The translations under genes and the position numbers were made by a program. A DNA stretch of 64,000 nucleotides, taken from the NCBI GenBank assembly GCA_038025085.1, contig CM076144.1, forward strand, positions 15,097,501 through 15,161,500, written 5' to 3'. Each line of letters opens with the position of its first letter. The stretch's first letter is position 1. Under the pieces are notes generated by a model. The model was not told the DNA's origin. It worked only from the letters and a program-made list of their open reading frames with translations, and ran no database searches. The stretch comes from Tetragonia tetragonoides. Lineage: Eukaryota > Streptophyta > Magnoliopsida > Caryophyllales > Aizoaceae. This document shows positions 23,524-34,121 of the stretch, in pieces.

Positions 23524-25102
23524 ACCCAAGAGTTTGAATTGGACGCCTAGCCCAGTCGCGAAGCCCAAGCTCAAATATTATAGAGTCATAGTCTAGTTGG
23601 AGAATTCCCTTTTCCATTTCTTTCTTTATCGAGTCCAAGTCTCGTCTTAGGATTTCCCTTAAAGCATTTATCTTGCTTTCTTTTGATTGAATAAAATAGG
23701 CCTGCTTTTCTTTCTTCATTCATGGAATTTCTCTTAATTTCAAACCCAATGATGAATCTGAGTTGCCAAACTTGATCAATGCATGGACCTTAACTATTGA
23801 GAAGAGGACCTAAAAAAATTACAAAAAAAGAACAGAATACAAAATGGGACACACATCCTGTAAGTCATACCGAGGACATGAGGCATTCATTTGGCACCCT
23901 TCATATTATTCTTTCACCCACAATGCAAATCACCACATGGAGCCCATTTGAGCCATCAAACACAACAAGACACATTCTTTCTTAAATCACATTATCCTAA
24001 CTCGGGTATGGGAAGTGTGCAACAATTTCTAAGTGTCACCCAAAATCTCAAGAGAGGCGAGAGAAACTCCAAAAAGAGTTCAAAAAAAAAAAAAAAAAAA
24101 AAGAGAAGCAATTGTCCAAAATTAAAAAGAGAGAAAAAAAAGTTCTGAATGCATCAAGAGAGCGCCAAAGATCAAGAGAGTTTCCTCACCTCGAAACATA
24201 GAGTAGTGACACCCAGCACACAGGGGGCTTTTATGGGAATTTGAGCCTTATTATCCATTCTTTGGCAACCCTCACCTTGGCCTCCCGCACCTTGGCCTAA
24301 CATTACAACCCAAAAGACCTCTTAGAGGTATGAATCTGTAAATATGTGTGTGCACCTGCAAAAAAAAAAATTAAAAAAAGAGCCCGCTAGGTTGAAAACC
24401 CGAAAAGGGCGACCTAGGCAAAAGTTAGGGCATAATCATTTAAAAGCCCGCTAAGTCTATTCACTCAATGACTTAGGCAAAAATGGCAAGCTCGCTGGAT
24501 CGATCATCCAAGACAATGATCCAGGAAAAAGTTAGGGCACTAAAACTCAAAGGTACTCGAACTACGTTTTGGCCTGATTCCTCCATGGATACGTAGGTAA
24601 CTTCTTTGAGGCCCGGCCGTACTCTGATCTTTCTCAGTCTCAAGGCCCATTTGCAATTTCTCATGGGGTTCAATTAAAGGTCCTAACTTAATAATATCAC
24701 TTCATTAATGGCAACTCAAACTTTAGAGGGTTTCAAATTTCTGTGATTTTACCCCTTTTAGAGCCCAAGACTTGGATTCGAATTTTCTCCCCTTTATCGC
24801 TCCCTATCTTATAAAATTTCCCCATTTTACACTTTTTTGCACCAAGCCCAATTTCTTTCATAATCCCACATTTCTACCATGGAATTCTCCACTTTACATC
24901 GGCTCTCTAATCATAGTTTGTGGCTTCCGTAGCCATCTTCTCTTGGATCAATAACTCCAACTAAGCATCCATCACTCATGGTATTTTCATGGATCTCATG
25001 TGATCACTTCATATATACTGGGGGCTTCGATTCCTCCTATTATTGGTGAAAGATGTTTGAATACTCAAAATCTCACCTGCATGAACTTGCTCGCTTTACA
25101 GT
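23524..25102 (+). other. 3' region of the Tat-like element
   Basis: Non-coding. Contains A-runs (24,083-24,101, 24,361-24,370), the paired block 'agcccgctaggttg...cgacctaggcaaaa' repeated with variation at 24,381-24,478, and ATACTGGGGGCTTCG at about 25,017, a possible polypurine tract. No 3' LTR follows. Confidence 0.6.
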
Positions 25103-25335
25103 CCTGTCACGCCCCGAAATTTCGTTTTGTTTATCGCTTTGCACGAATTGCATGTTCAAGCATTACATAGTGCATGTAAACCAACTTAGAATCACGATCG
25201 TACTTGCTCATCTTGCATATGTTAGTGTCCTAGAAATTGTTTTATACCTTCGCATGGGTAAACTCGTTTTGTTTTCGGAAGTGATTACTTCATGTCTCAA
25301 ATTTTGGGTCGAAACTTCTTTTAAGGAGGGTAGAA
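25103..25335 (+). other. Orphan 3' end of a gypsy internal region
   Basis: Starts TGTCACGCCCCGAAATTTCG and ends in the purine tract TTAAGGAGGGTAGAA, directly before an LTR start. A purine tract in that position marks the 3' end of an element, so this looks like the last piece of a second copy lying upstream. Confidence 0.5.
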
Positions 25336-27998
25336 TGTGATACCCTAATATTTTCTATAATTATTATATCGATTTATAAATGATTTATAAATAGTTCGGA
25401 AATTAAATTGTATTATAAATGGTTTATAAATAGTTTTGGAGATTTTAATCGTACATTCATTTAAGGATTCGATTTATTCAATTAAAGCCATAATAATATT
25501 ATTTGTTATTATGGGACTTTCGTAAATTGTATTTATTAGTTTTGAGGAGTTTAATTAAAATGTTTTATATATGAATAAGAATTATTCATATAGTTTTAAT
25601 TAGTTTTAATTAGCTTTTTAAATCAGAAAATTATGTAATTAATTCCTAAACCTAGTAGTCCTTGCCGTGGGTTGACTGAGGGCCTATATAAGGAAAAGGG
25701 TGAGACAATTCATCAGTTTTGCAAACTGAGCCAAAAAACCCTCACAAGCACTCTCTCTCCTCTCACCGTCCTCTCTGTCTCTCCCCTCAGCACTTCGCCG
25801 GCGTTCTCCCCCCGCCCAGATCACCGGACCACCGCACTGCTGCCGGCGGTAATCTCCCTCTCCCTCTCTCTCCCTTTCGCTCGCTCTTTCTCCCTCTCTC
25901 GCCGCGACCTCTCTCTCTCCCCTGGGTTCGCTGGCGCGCGACCACGCGCCACGGCCACGCCCTCAGGCCGCTGCCTGAGGGGTCATCGGCAGGTGGCCGG
26001 CGTCGCCTCCCCCTTCCCCTTGCTCTCTCCTTCTCTCCCTCTCGTTCTCTCTCGTCTCTCTCTCTTTCGCGTTTTCTTTCTCTTTCCTCCTCGCCGGCGC
26101 TCCGGCGACCACCACCACCGGCCATGGTGGCCAGTGGGTGGTGGTGGTGGTGATGAAGGGTCGGGTTACGAGTCCCATGCATGGGTACCCGTGACCTAGA
26201 CCTAGTTTTGAAGTTAGGGTTTCGTTTTTATATTTTTCGTAATTATTAATTCGATTTTCAGTATTTTTGATTTAATATTTTTTTTTTTCTGCACTCATTC
26301 GGAATCGGAATTTGGATTTTCAAAAGTCTAGATTGGTTCAAAATAAATCAAGGAATTTAATTAAAATATCAGATAAATATTTTGTTACTGTTTGTATTTT
26401 CGTATTTAATTAATACTGATTCGGTAATTTTTTTAATTAGGGCCTAACGAGCAAGCGTGATTATTGTCGATTGGTTGGAGCATACTTACTGTTGGTAGCG
26501 TATTAGTGGTAAGCACTCATGCCTACCTTCTTCCAAAGCCCATCAAAACTATTTTGATGTGTTATGTGCTAATTGGGAATTTGTTGTGAATTTAATATGC
26601 AAAGCATGATTAAATTATATCGTCGTTATTATGAAGTTATTAAGCATAATTCACTGCTGTAAATATGAGTTATAATTAGCATGTTGATGTTATCATGTTT
26701 TGGGAATTAATTAGTCCATATGATAATTATTGGACAATTGTTGGATGGATAATTATTAATATTATTATGCTATTAAATAAGTGCTAATTGGTATGGGTAT
26801 TATTGAGTGCTAGTGAGCACATATATATTATCGTTGAATGTCTTGGATGATTTGTGAATTTTTGGATATCATATTACCCTGCCGAAGTGCTGCCGAAATT
26901 GTGCTAGACATTACTTGTCATCATTATTGAATTATTGTCGTTATTGAATTAAAGCATGTTTAATTCTCATCGTATTGAATTATCATTATCGTTGTTAATT
27001 ACTATTCATTATCTAGAGCATGAAATGAATTAGTAAGTCGTGGTCTTGTAGTACCACTTATGTCAACCAATGCAAATTATGTGAATTGAATTAAATGAGA
27101 GTAAGACTCCTAATGGATCCCTAGGAGTAGTCGAGCAATCGGGATTGCACCTAATGGTGTAGTTCAAGGGATGAGTGATTCCCAAGTTACTTATGGACAC
27201 CTCACAGTGTGTCTGGGACGTATCATTCCCCATTTATTAAGTCCTCTAGGCTCGTGTAATTGTACTAGAGGTAGTGTGTACACTAGAGTCATTAAGTCCA
27301 TGGCGTGATTGTATCTTCGATAAACAGTATAGGTAATCGCTGTTTTATAAGCTCTCTTACATCTCTCTAATCAAGACGGATTGTCTGTGTCGTATTTCGT
27401 ATGATCACTATACAAGAATTGTATGTAAATGAATGTCGTTATGCGTATGCTTGATTATCTGCTTATGTGCGTATGCAAATGAATTTCAATGATACTTCTA
27501 AAACCTCAGGTAAGGTTTGCGAAATGTTTTTACTGGGTACGGATGACGTTTATTCAGTTTATCTGATTTTTGTTTCTCTTTTGTTTCTTTTCTTTTCTTC
27601 TGTATTTTGTTTCCGTCACGGAAACCAAAGTGCAGGTTTAGTTGATTGAGGACGTACAGCTTGGAAGGTTAGAGTTGGCATCGGTTTATAGAACTATTTC
27701 GATTCAGTTTAGATCGTTGGGATTTTGATTTGGTTTTAGCCCTTGAAGGCAAGTTGTAATAAATTTGGTTTAATGGTTTAGCTCACTATATAGACAACTC
27801 TGATATTAACTGCTTTTAGATTGATTAGTTCCTTAGAAGCTCCTTTTGATGCCTAGTCTTTCTTTCTGCTTAGCATTTACTCCTTAGTGATAAATGTTGC
27901 AGTAACGCCTTTGGATTTGTGACGGTTCAGTGGTGTCGAGTCATGGATAATGACGTTGATAGTCCCCGGGAAATCGTTGCGAATTCGGGGGTGTTACA
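25336..27998 (+). repeat. Left LTR of the gypsy element
   Basis: 2,663 bp, from TGTGATACCCTAATATTTTC to ATTCGGGGGTGTTACA. The ends are inverted over about 10 bp (TGTGATACCC / GGGTGTTACA). A TATA box at 25,684 is followed by a CT-rich leader with pyrimidine runs to 26,100. The primer site follows at 28,001 and a polypurine tract precedes it. Confidence 0.75.
25684..25693 (+). promoter_or_regulatory. TATA box of the gypsy LTR
   Basis: CTATATAAGG, about 350 bp into the LTR, is followed within 30 bp by a likely start region and a CT-rich leader. Confidence 0.6.
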
Positions 27999-28000
27999 AA

Positions 28001-28012
28001 TGGTATTAGAGC
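28001..28012 (+). promoter_or_regulatory. Primer-binding site of the gypsy element
   Basis: TGGTATTAGAGC, two bases after the LTR end, is one base away from the tRNA-iMet complement TGGTATCAGAGC. Confidence 0.8.
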
Positions 28013-28191
28013 CCTAGGTTTGAAAAGGTTGCTTAGGATTAATTAATGAATTAATAAAGATTAGTTTCATTTTGGGGAAAATAAAATATAATTAAAGTCG
28101 TTGAGCGTAATAGTCATAGAAGATAGGAATTATTTGAAATCACTTTGCTTGTGATTTATAATGTTCTTATTGTTTGATTGTCTACCTGTAG

Positions 28192-29130
28192 ATGGTAAAG
28201 ACAACAAAGACTGCGAGAATGACGACTGCACACCAAAGGGCACGCGCCCTAGCTCACCGTGCACCACCTATAGAGTATGTAGCTTCATCGGATAGCGAGT
28301 CGACCGGAAACGACGCGAACATGCGCCGCGCAAGACCGCACCGCGCACGAAGAGGCCGCACGTCCCGCGCCAATAGCCGTGCTGATTCCCGCGCCTATTG
28401 CTGCCCAAGTTGCCGCACCTGCTGCATATGTGGATGAAGAAGAAGATCCCTCTAAGCATACAGCACCGGAAGAGCATGATGACATGCCAGATTTAGAGGA
28501 TACGAGTGCCGAGAGCGACAACAACATTGCGCCTACTCCTGCACCTACTGCTGCACCTACTGCTGCACCTACTGCTGCACCTACTCCTGCTGCAAAATGG
28601 TCTCCTCCTCTGGAGCCATTCTTTGCTACTGATGCTGAGCTCGAGGATATATGTATCTACATACAACGTGCTTATACTACTATCGAGCGTTATCAGTACG
28701 AGAACCGCACGAGTCTCATGAAGGCTTATGGGTAGAGCAACTGCTGGCTGGTCTACCTAACATCCGTCCTTGGATGGGACTCAAGGAGAAGTACGATGAC
28801 GTGGTCTCCAAGAGTGGTCATCTTCTCGAGAAGAAGTACGGTGAAGGTACGAGATGGTCTCTCTGCTTTAGAGGCGTCGCAGTTGAGTTATGCCCGTCCG
28901 AGTTCGAGTGGAAGGTAAACCATGTGCTAGTGCCTGCACCAAAGGATATGTGCGATTACTGCTGGACCAAGAAGCGTAAACACGCCGACGACTTTAGGAA
29001 GCGTTTCATGCCCCAGAAGTTCGGTGGTTATGCTTATCCGTACACGCCCTGCAAGGAGGTGAAGCCTAGGAGGAAAGACGATCATGATGAGTCCCCTAGC
29101 GCGAAGAAAATGTGTGCTAGTGTCAAGTAG
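28192..29130 (+). pseudogene. Extra ORF between LTR and gag, unknown function
   Basis: A sense-strand coding-like region of about 310 codons starting ATG at 28,192, in front of gag. It opens with a basic Arg/Ala-rich part (residues 1-80), shifts frame at about 28,380 into an acidic part (DEEEDPS, DLEDTSAES) and a (PTAA)n repeat, then shifts back near 28,720. It ends with a Lys/Arg-rich C-terminal part holding several Cys residues (CDYCWTKKRKHADDF, PYTPCKE). Two single-base shifts break it. I recognise no family. It is neither gag nor a chromodomain. It could be an accessory protein of the element or a captured host fragment. Confidence 0.5.
28540..28595 (+). repeat. 12-bp repeat (CACCTACTGCTG)n
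   Basis: Four or five imperfect copies encode a Pro-Thr-Ala-Ala repeat inside the extra ORF. Confidence 0.85.
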
Positions 29131-29827
29131 AACTAGATTATTGCTTTAGTAGTTTTATTTGAGTTTTATTAAACTTTTAGCTACTGTGATGGCCCTGCGT
29201 GGTCAAATTTTGATGTTGGTGTAGTTGCATAGGCAACAAATATTTATGACTATTATTTACTTGCAATTTGTCTCGTTGCAAGACTATTTCATTTGATTAT
29301 ATGATATCGTTGAGCATTTGTTTTATATGATCATTTTATCACATAATTGCATGGTTGACTCATAGCTTCATAATGCTATCTCGTATTGCCTTGACATGAT
29401 GGGAAATCCATGTCAAAATTATGTCAAAATTTTCGTTGAGCATGATCATATTAAGTGTGAGCCAAAGGCTAAGCATGTATTGTATACAATCAAATGTCAT
29501 TGTTTATTGCCCTACTAAATAGTATGGAGCCTCGATGTGTGAAATGTGAATGTTATTGCTTATCAATCGTGTGAGACCAATGTGTCTACTTTGTTATTGC
29601 ATATTGAACTATTATGCATGAAAACTGAGAACATTCAAAGCAAGTATGTTGCTTAGACCTACAATGTAAGGTCGATCATTGGAACTTATATGCTATTTGC
29701 TAAATATCAAGAGATTGGTTTCAATTATAACCTATATCTCTCACTTAGACCTCAATTTGGGTCGAACGTGCCAACTTTGCTGAAATGGTGATCAACCATT
29801 TCTCTTGTATGTCTCAGATTTGATATA
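29131..29827 (+). other. Leader between extra ORF and gag
   Basis: AT-rich non-coding DNA inside the gypsy element. No feature seen. Confidence 0.5.
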
Positions 29828-30944
29828 ATGGCAACCCAAGACCGACTCGCGAGATTAGAAGTAGGTCTTACCAATGTCGTGGAACACATCACGCACCAGC
29901 TAGAGCACCAAGAGCAAGATCAACACGCAGAACCCTGAGACGTGCAACTTTAGGGATTTCGATGCACTCAAACCTCCGACGTTTGAGGGTGGCTCCGAGC
30001 CCACCAAATTGGAGAACTGGATTACCGAGTTTGAGAAGTTGTTTAGGGCGACTAGTCGGCCCGACAACATGAAGGTCAACACCGCCACGTACTACCTGAA
30101 GGGTGAGGCTAATAAGTGGTGTAGCGATGTGGGAACTGAGTTGCTTGCTACCGAGGACTACGGGTGGACTAAGTTCAAGGAGTCTATTCGTGAAAGGTTT
30201 TACCCAAGAGTTGTCCGTCGCCAAAAGCAACAGGAATTCGAGAATATCTATCAAGGGAAGCTATCTGTAGCTGAGTACGCAACAAAGTTCAATGAGCTTG
30301 CTGCTTTTGCACCCAACTTGGTGACGACCGAAGCTGAGCGTGTCGAGAGGATCGAAGATGGTTTAAAATGGGATATCCATCGTTTTGTTATGGGAAACTC
30401 ACTAACGTTCCAAGGATCATACGAGAAAGCCTTGAATCAAGAGCGTGCTGTGGATCGTCGTGATTCGTTGCTCGAAAAGCATAAACGTGACGAATGGAGT
30501 TCTTCCCAGTCAAGTTGTGCAGACAAGAGGCCAAGACCGAACAACGAAAATCACAACAACCAAGGTGGTCAGAACCACAATGGGAACAAGAATCATGACT
30601 CGAACAATCATAGGGCTATGATCTTAGCTAGGAGGAATACGTCCTATAGTCGCTGCAACAAGACGCATCCTGGCAAGAACTGTCGTGGCGATGTGCTTCA
30701 ATGCTATGAGTGCAACAAGCCTGATCACAAAGCTTCTGAATGCTGGAGTCGTGGAAAGAACGACAATGGTCAGAACCGCGATAACAACTTCAATCATGGT
30801 GGAAAAGGGAATGGAAATGGTAATCGTGGAAATGGTGATAACTGCCGTGGAAATGGGGGTTACAACAACAACAACCGCAACAAAACTGCTTCTCCTGCTG
30901 CGAATAATCAAGCACAACTTCCCGCACCTGCCAACCCCGTGCAG

Positions 30945-30983
<39 letters not shown>

Positions 30984-31553
30984 AGAGGGCTAAATGGAAG
31001 GGTCTATGTGCTGAACCGCAATGAAGCTGAGGCAAACCCGAATGTGATCGCTGGTACTTTTCTCATTAACTCTCAACCTGCTTTTGTTTTTTTTTATAGT
31101 GGTGCAACGCATTCTGTTCTTTCTAAGAGCTTTGCATCTAAGATAGGTTTAGAGCCTAGTTCTGTGTATAGTGCGAATATTAGGATGCCAGATGGCACGA
31201 TTGTTAACTGTAAAGCGTTGTATGAAAAGTGTCCGATTAGGATAGCTGATTCCGATTTGCCTGCGGATTTGATTCAGATGGACTTGAAGGATTTCGACGT
31301 GATATTGGGAATGGATTGGTTAGGCAGGTATAGGGCTAAGTTAGCATGTTATGAACAACATGTGTCGTTACGTGGACCGCATGGTAGGAGGATTACCTAC
31401 AAAGGAGTCGTAGTCAAGCCAAAGTTGAAGGTAGTGGCGACCATGAAAGCAAAGGAGTGCACGACTAAAGGTGAAGAAATTTACCTATGTCATGTGGTGG
31501 ATACAAGTCGAGAAGCTGAAGTTTCGAAACCTATTCCAGTTGTTTCGGAGTAA
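29828..31553 (+). pseudogene. gypsy gag and protease
   Basis: A likely ATG at 29,828 opens a frame that shifts at about 29,925; the main block then runs open to 31,553. Domains in order: the Retrotrans_gag capsid domain (ENWITEFEKLF ... ANKWC ... RFYPRVVRRQKQQEF), an Asn/Gly-rich tail with the zinc knuckle CYECNKPDHKASEC (about 30,700-30,745), a poly-Asn run from an AAC repeat, and an aspartic protease-like domain. The protease active-site triad reads YSGA at 31,095-31,106 where DSGA is expected, so the catalytic Asp is lost. The TAA at 31,551 lies in frame with the RT that follows, so it is a nonsense change in a gag-pol polyprotein. Confidence 0.9.
30945..30981 (+). repeat. (AAC)n microsatellite in gag
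   Basis: About twelve AAC units encode poly-asparagine. Confidence 0.95.
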
Positions 31554-32392
31554 GCTGACGTCTTTTCAGACGAGATTTCCGGAATGCCTCCTCAACGCAT
31601 TATCGACTTTACAATCGATTTAGCTCCAGGTTCCGCTCCGATCTCGAAATCTCCGTATCGTATGGCTCCTGCAGAGTTGAAAGAGCTGAAGACACAACTT
31701 GAGGAACTACTGGACAAAGGATACATACGTCCTAGTGTATCACCTTGGGGTGCTCCTGTTTTGTTTGTGCGTAAGAAAGACGGAAGTATGAGACGTTGTA
31801 TAGACTACCGTGAGCTGAACAAGATTACGATCAAGAATCGTTATCCACTGCCGAGGATTGTTGACTTATTCGACCAACTGCGTGGAGCGACTGTCTTCTC
31901 CAAGATCGATTTACGTTCAGGATACCATCAACTCAGGATTTCCGAACCTGACATTCCAAAGACCGCGTTTAGGACGAGGTATGGACACTATGAGTTCACA
32001 GTTATGCCTTTTGGGTTGACGAACGCCCCTGCGAAGTTTATGAATTTGATGAACCGTACGTTCCAGCCTTATCTCGATCAGTTCGTAGTTCTCTTTATTG
32101 ATGATATTTTGGTCTACTCGAAGAACGCTGCTGAGCACGAGCAACACCTGCGTACCGTTTTGGAGATTCTACGACGACATCAACTTTACGCCAAGTTGTC
32201 GAAGTGCGAGTTTTGGTTAGAAACTGTTTCTTTCTTAGGACACGTGGTGTCTAAGAGTGGAGTTGCTGTTGACCCGGAAAAGATACGTGCTGTTATGGAC
32301 TGGTCCGCACCGAAGAGCGTGATCGAGGTTAGAAGTTTTCTTGGGTTAGCTGGTTACTATCGTAGGTTTGTGGAAGGATTTTCGAAGATAGG
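31554..32392 (+). pseudogene. gypsy reverse transcriptase
   Basis: In frame with the protease after one stop. Contains the full RT core: [46 protein letters not shown] and the catalytic [10 protein letters not shown], then [12 protein letters not shown] and [19 protein letters not shown]. These are characteristic of Ty3/gypsy chromovirus-type RTs. A frameshift at about 32,392 moves the sense to another frame for the connection and RNase H. The reaction is cDNA synthesis from element RNA; the core itself is uninterrupted here. Confidence 0.92.
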
Positions 32393-33119
32393 CGCAGCCT
32401 ATGACGAACCTGATGAAGAAGACGACGAAGTTCGTGTGGTCTGAAAAGTGTTAAGCTGCTTTTCAAGAGTTGAAGAAACGTCTTACGAGTGCACCGATTT
32501 TGACTTTGCCATCGGGAACTGAAGGGTACGAAGTCTATAGTGACGCGTCTAAGCATGGCTTAGGCTGTGTTCTGATGCAACATGGTAAGGTAGTGGCTTA
32601 TGCCTCAAGACAACTGAAGTAGCACGAGGATAACTACCCTACTCACGACTTAGAGCTCGCTGCTATCGTATTTGCTTTGAATATTTGGAGACACTATCTT
32701 TATGGTTCTGCTGTTAAGATGTATACGGACCACAACAGTCTCAAGTACATATTCACGCAAAAGGAGTTGAATATGCGACAAAGAAGATGGCTAGAGTTAT
32801 TGACGGAGTACGACATCGATATTCAGTATCACGAAGGGAAAGCTAACGTGGTAGCTGACGCTTTAAGTAGAAAGACTTGTCATTCGTTGAACACTGCTTT
32901 AGTACTTCCGAAGGACATCATTCGTGACTTACAGAGTTTAGACGTGGAAATTGTGCTGAAAGGCGACTTTCAATGTACCTTAGCGCATATGTCAGTTCGA
33001 CCAACCTTGCTCGACGAGATCAAGGATAAACAGAGTGCATATGAAGATCTCTTTAACGGATTCTACACCACAAGGACGAGGGTAGATCCAAGGACTTTTC
33101 TATTGGTCAAGACGGTGTC
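32393..33119 (+). pseudogene. gypsy RNase H
   Basis: After the frameshift: FVWSEKC, a stop near 32,451, LPSGTEGYEVYSDASKHGLGCVL carrying the RNase H Asp, a further stop near 32,620 and [13 protein letters not shown] with the Glu. The open part from 32,677 has [21 protein letters not shown] and the closing [13 protein letters not shown]. It is not translatable as a whole. Confidence 0.88.
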
Positions 33120-34010
33120 ATGAGATTTCATGATCGTGTCTGTGTGCCGAACGACACGGAGATCAAGAGTCGGATTCTGGGTGAAGGTCACAATACACCT
33201 TATTCTGTACATCCTGGTGGAGACAAGCTTTACAAAGATCTTCGCCAAATGTTTTGGTGGAAAGGTATGAAACAATATGTCGCTGAGTTCGTTGCTAAAT
33301 GTCTAACGTGCCAGAAGGTCAAGATCGAGCACAAGAGACCTGGTGGAATGATATAATCGCTTGAAGTTCCTACGTGGAAATGGAATTCAATTTCAATGGA
33401 CTTTGTCATGGGTTTAACATTGACACAGAAGAAGAACAACACCATTTGGGTTGTTGTGGATCGCTTAACAAAAGTTGCGAGATTCATCCCAATGAATGAC
33501 ACTTGGGAAATGGAGAAGCTAGCAGATGCTTACGTCAAGGAAGTCATGAGACTTCATGGTTTTCCAGAAGATATTGTTTCAGATAGAGATTCGAGATTCC
33601 TATCACACTTTTGGCAGAAATTGCAAGAAGCTTTTGGAAGCAAAATGAAGTTCAGTACTGCTTTTCATCCTGCGACTGATGGTCAGACGGAAAGAACGAT
33701 TCAAACATTGGAGGATATGCTACGAGCGTGTGCTCTCGAGTATCAAGGCTCATAGGATACACATATTCCGTTGATCTAGTTTTCGTACAACAATAGCTAT
33801 CACTCAAGCATTGATCGAGCGCCATATGAAGCATTGTATGGAAGGAAGTGTAGATCGCCTGTTTGTTGGAATGATATTAGTAAAACTGCAGTTTTGGGTC
33901 CTGAAATGATCCAGCAGACCGTCGATGTGGTCAAAGTGATTCAAGCGAAGATGCGTAGTGCTCAAGATCGCCAGAAATCGTACGCAGATAGAGGTCGTAA
34001 CTTTTGTTAT
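33120..34010 (+). pseudogene. gypsy integrase, C-terminus missing
   Basis: The zinc-binding N-terminal part is HNTPYSVHPGGDKLYKDLRQ ... CLTCQKVK. The catalytic core has MDFVMGL, VSDRDSRF and a Glu in TDGQTERTIQTLEDML. Downstream is YEALYGRKCRSPVCW and KMRSAQDRQKSYAD. Stops at about 33,354 and 33,753 interrupt it. The sequence leaves the family consensus right after KSYAD (about 33,990), so the GPY/F region and any chromodomain are deleted. The junction to the following unrelated sequence is abrupt. Confidence 0.88.
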
Positions 34011-34121
34011 GTACATCCTGATTGGTTGTTTTTCTTTTTACTTGTGTTTGTTTGTCCATTTCTCTTCAATGGTAGGCCTACGATGAACCTATATGAAATT
34101 CGTCTATATGGGGGAGTATAT
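34011..34121 (+). other. 3' end and polypurine tract before right LTR
   Basis: Non-coding, ending CTATATGGGGGAGTAT, a polypurine-like tract directly in front of the right LTR. Confidence 0.5.

Larger units (their letters stand above)
17599..25102 (+). mobile_element. Non-autonomous Tat/Ogre-like gypsy element (gag only)
   Basis: Order on the + strand: LTR (17,599-19,424), primer site, long leader, gag in two blocks separated by a solo LTR, then a non-coding 3' region. No protease, RT, RNase H or integrase was seen anywhere. The LTR start TGTAGACACCC, the primer site TGGCGACTCCACTGGGGA and the 3' region with 'gcccgctaggttgaaaaccc' and 'ggatacgtaggtaac' resemble the plant Tat/Ogre branch of Ty3/gypsy. 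Gag-only members (called TR-GAG in the literature) depend on enzymes from other elements. The 3' LTR is missing: the element stops at about 25,102, where another gypsy sequence begins. Confidence 0.75.

Noticed and set aside
25672..26199. Long Ser/Leu/Arg/Pro-rich frames on both strands
   Set aside because: They lie in the CT-rich transcribed leader of a gypsy LTR and reflect composition.
30624..31035. Valine- and cysteine-rich frames opposite gag
   Set aside because: Shadows of the Asn/Gly-rich gag region and the AAC repeat.
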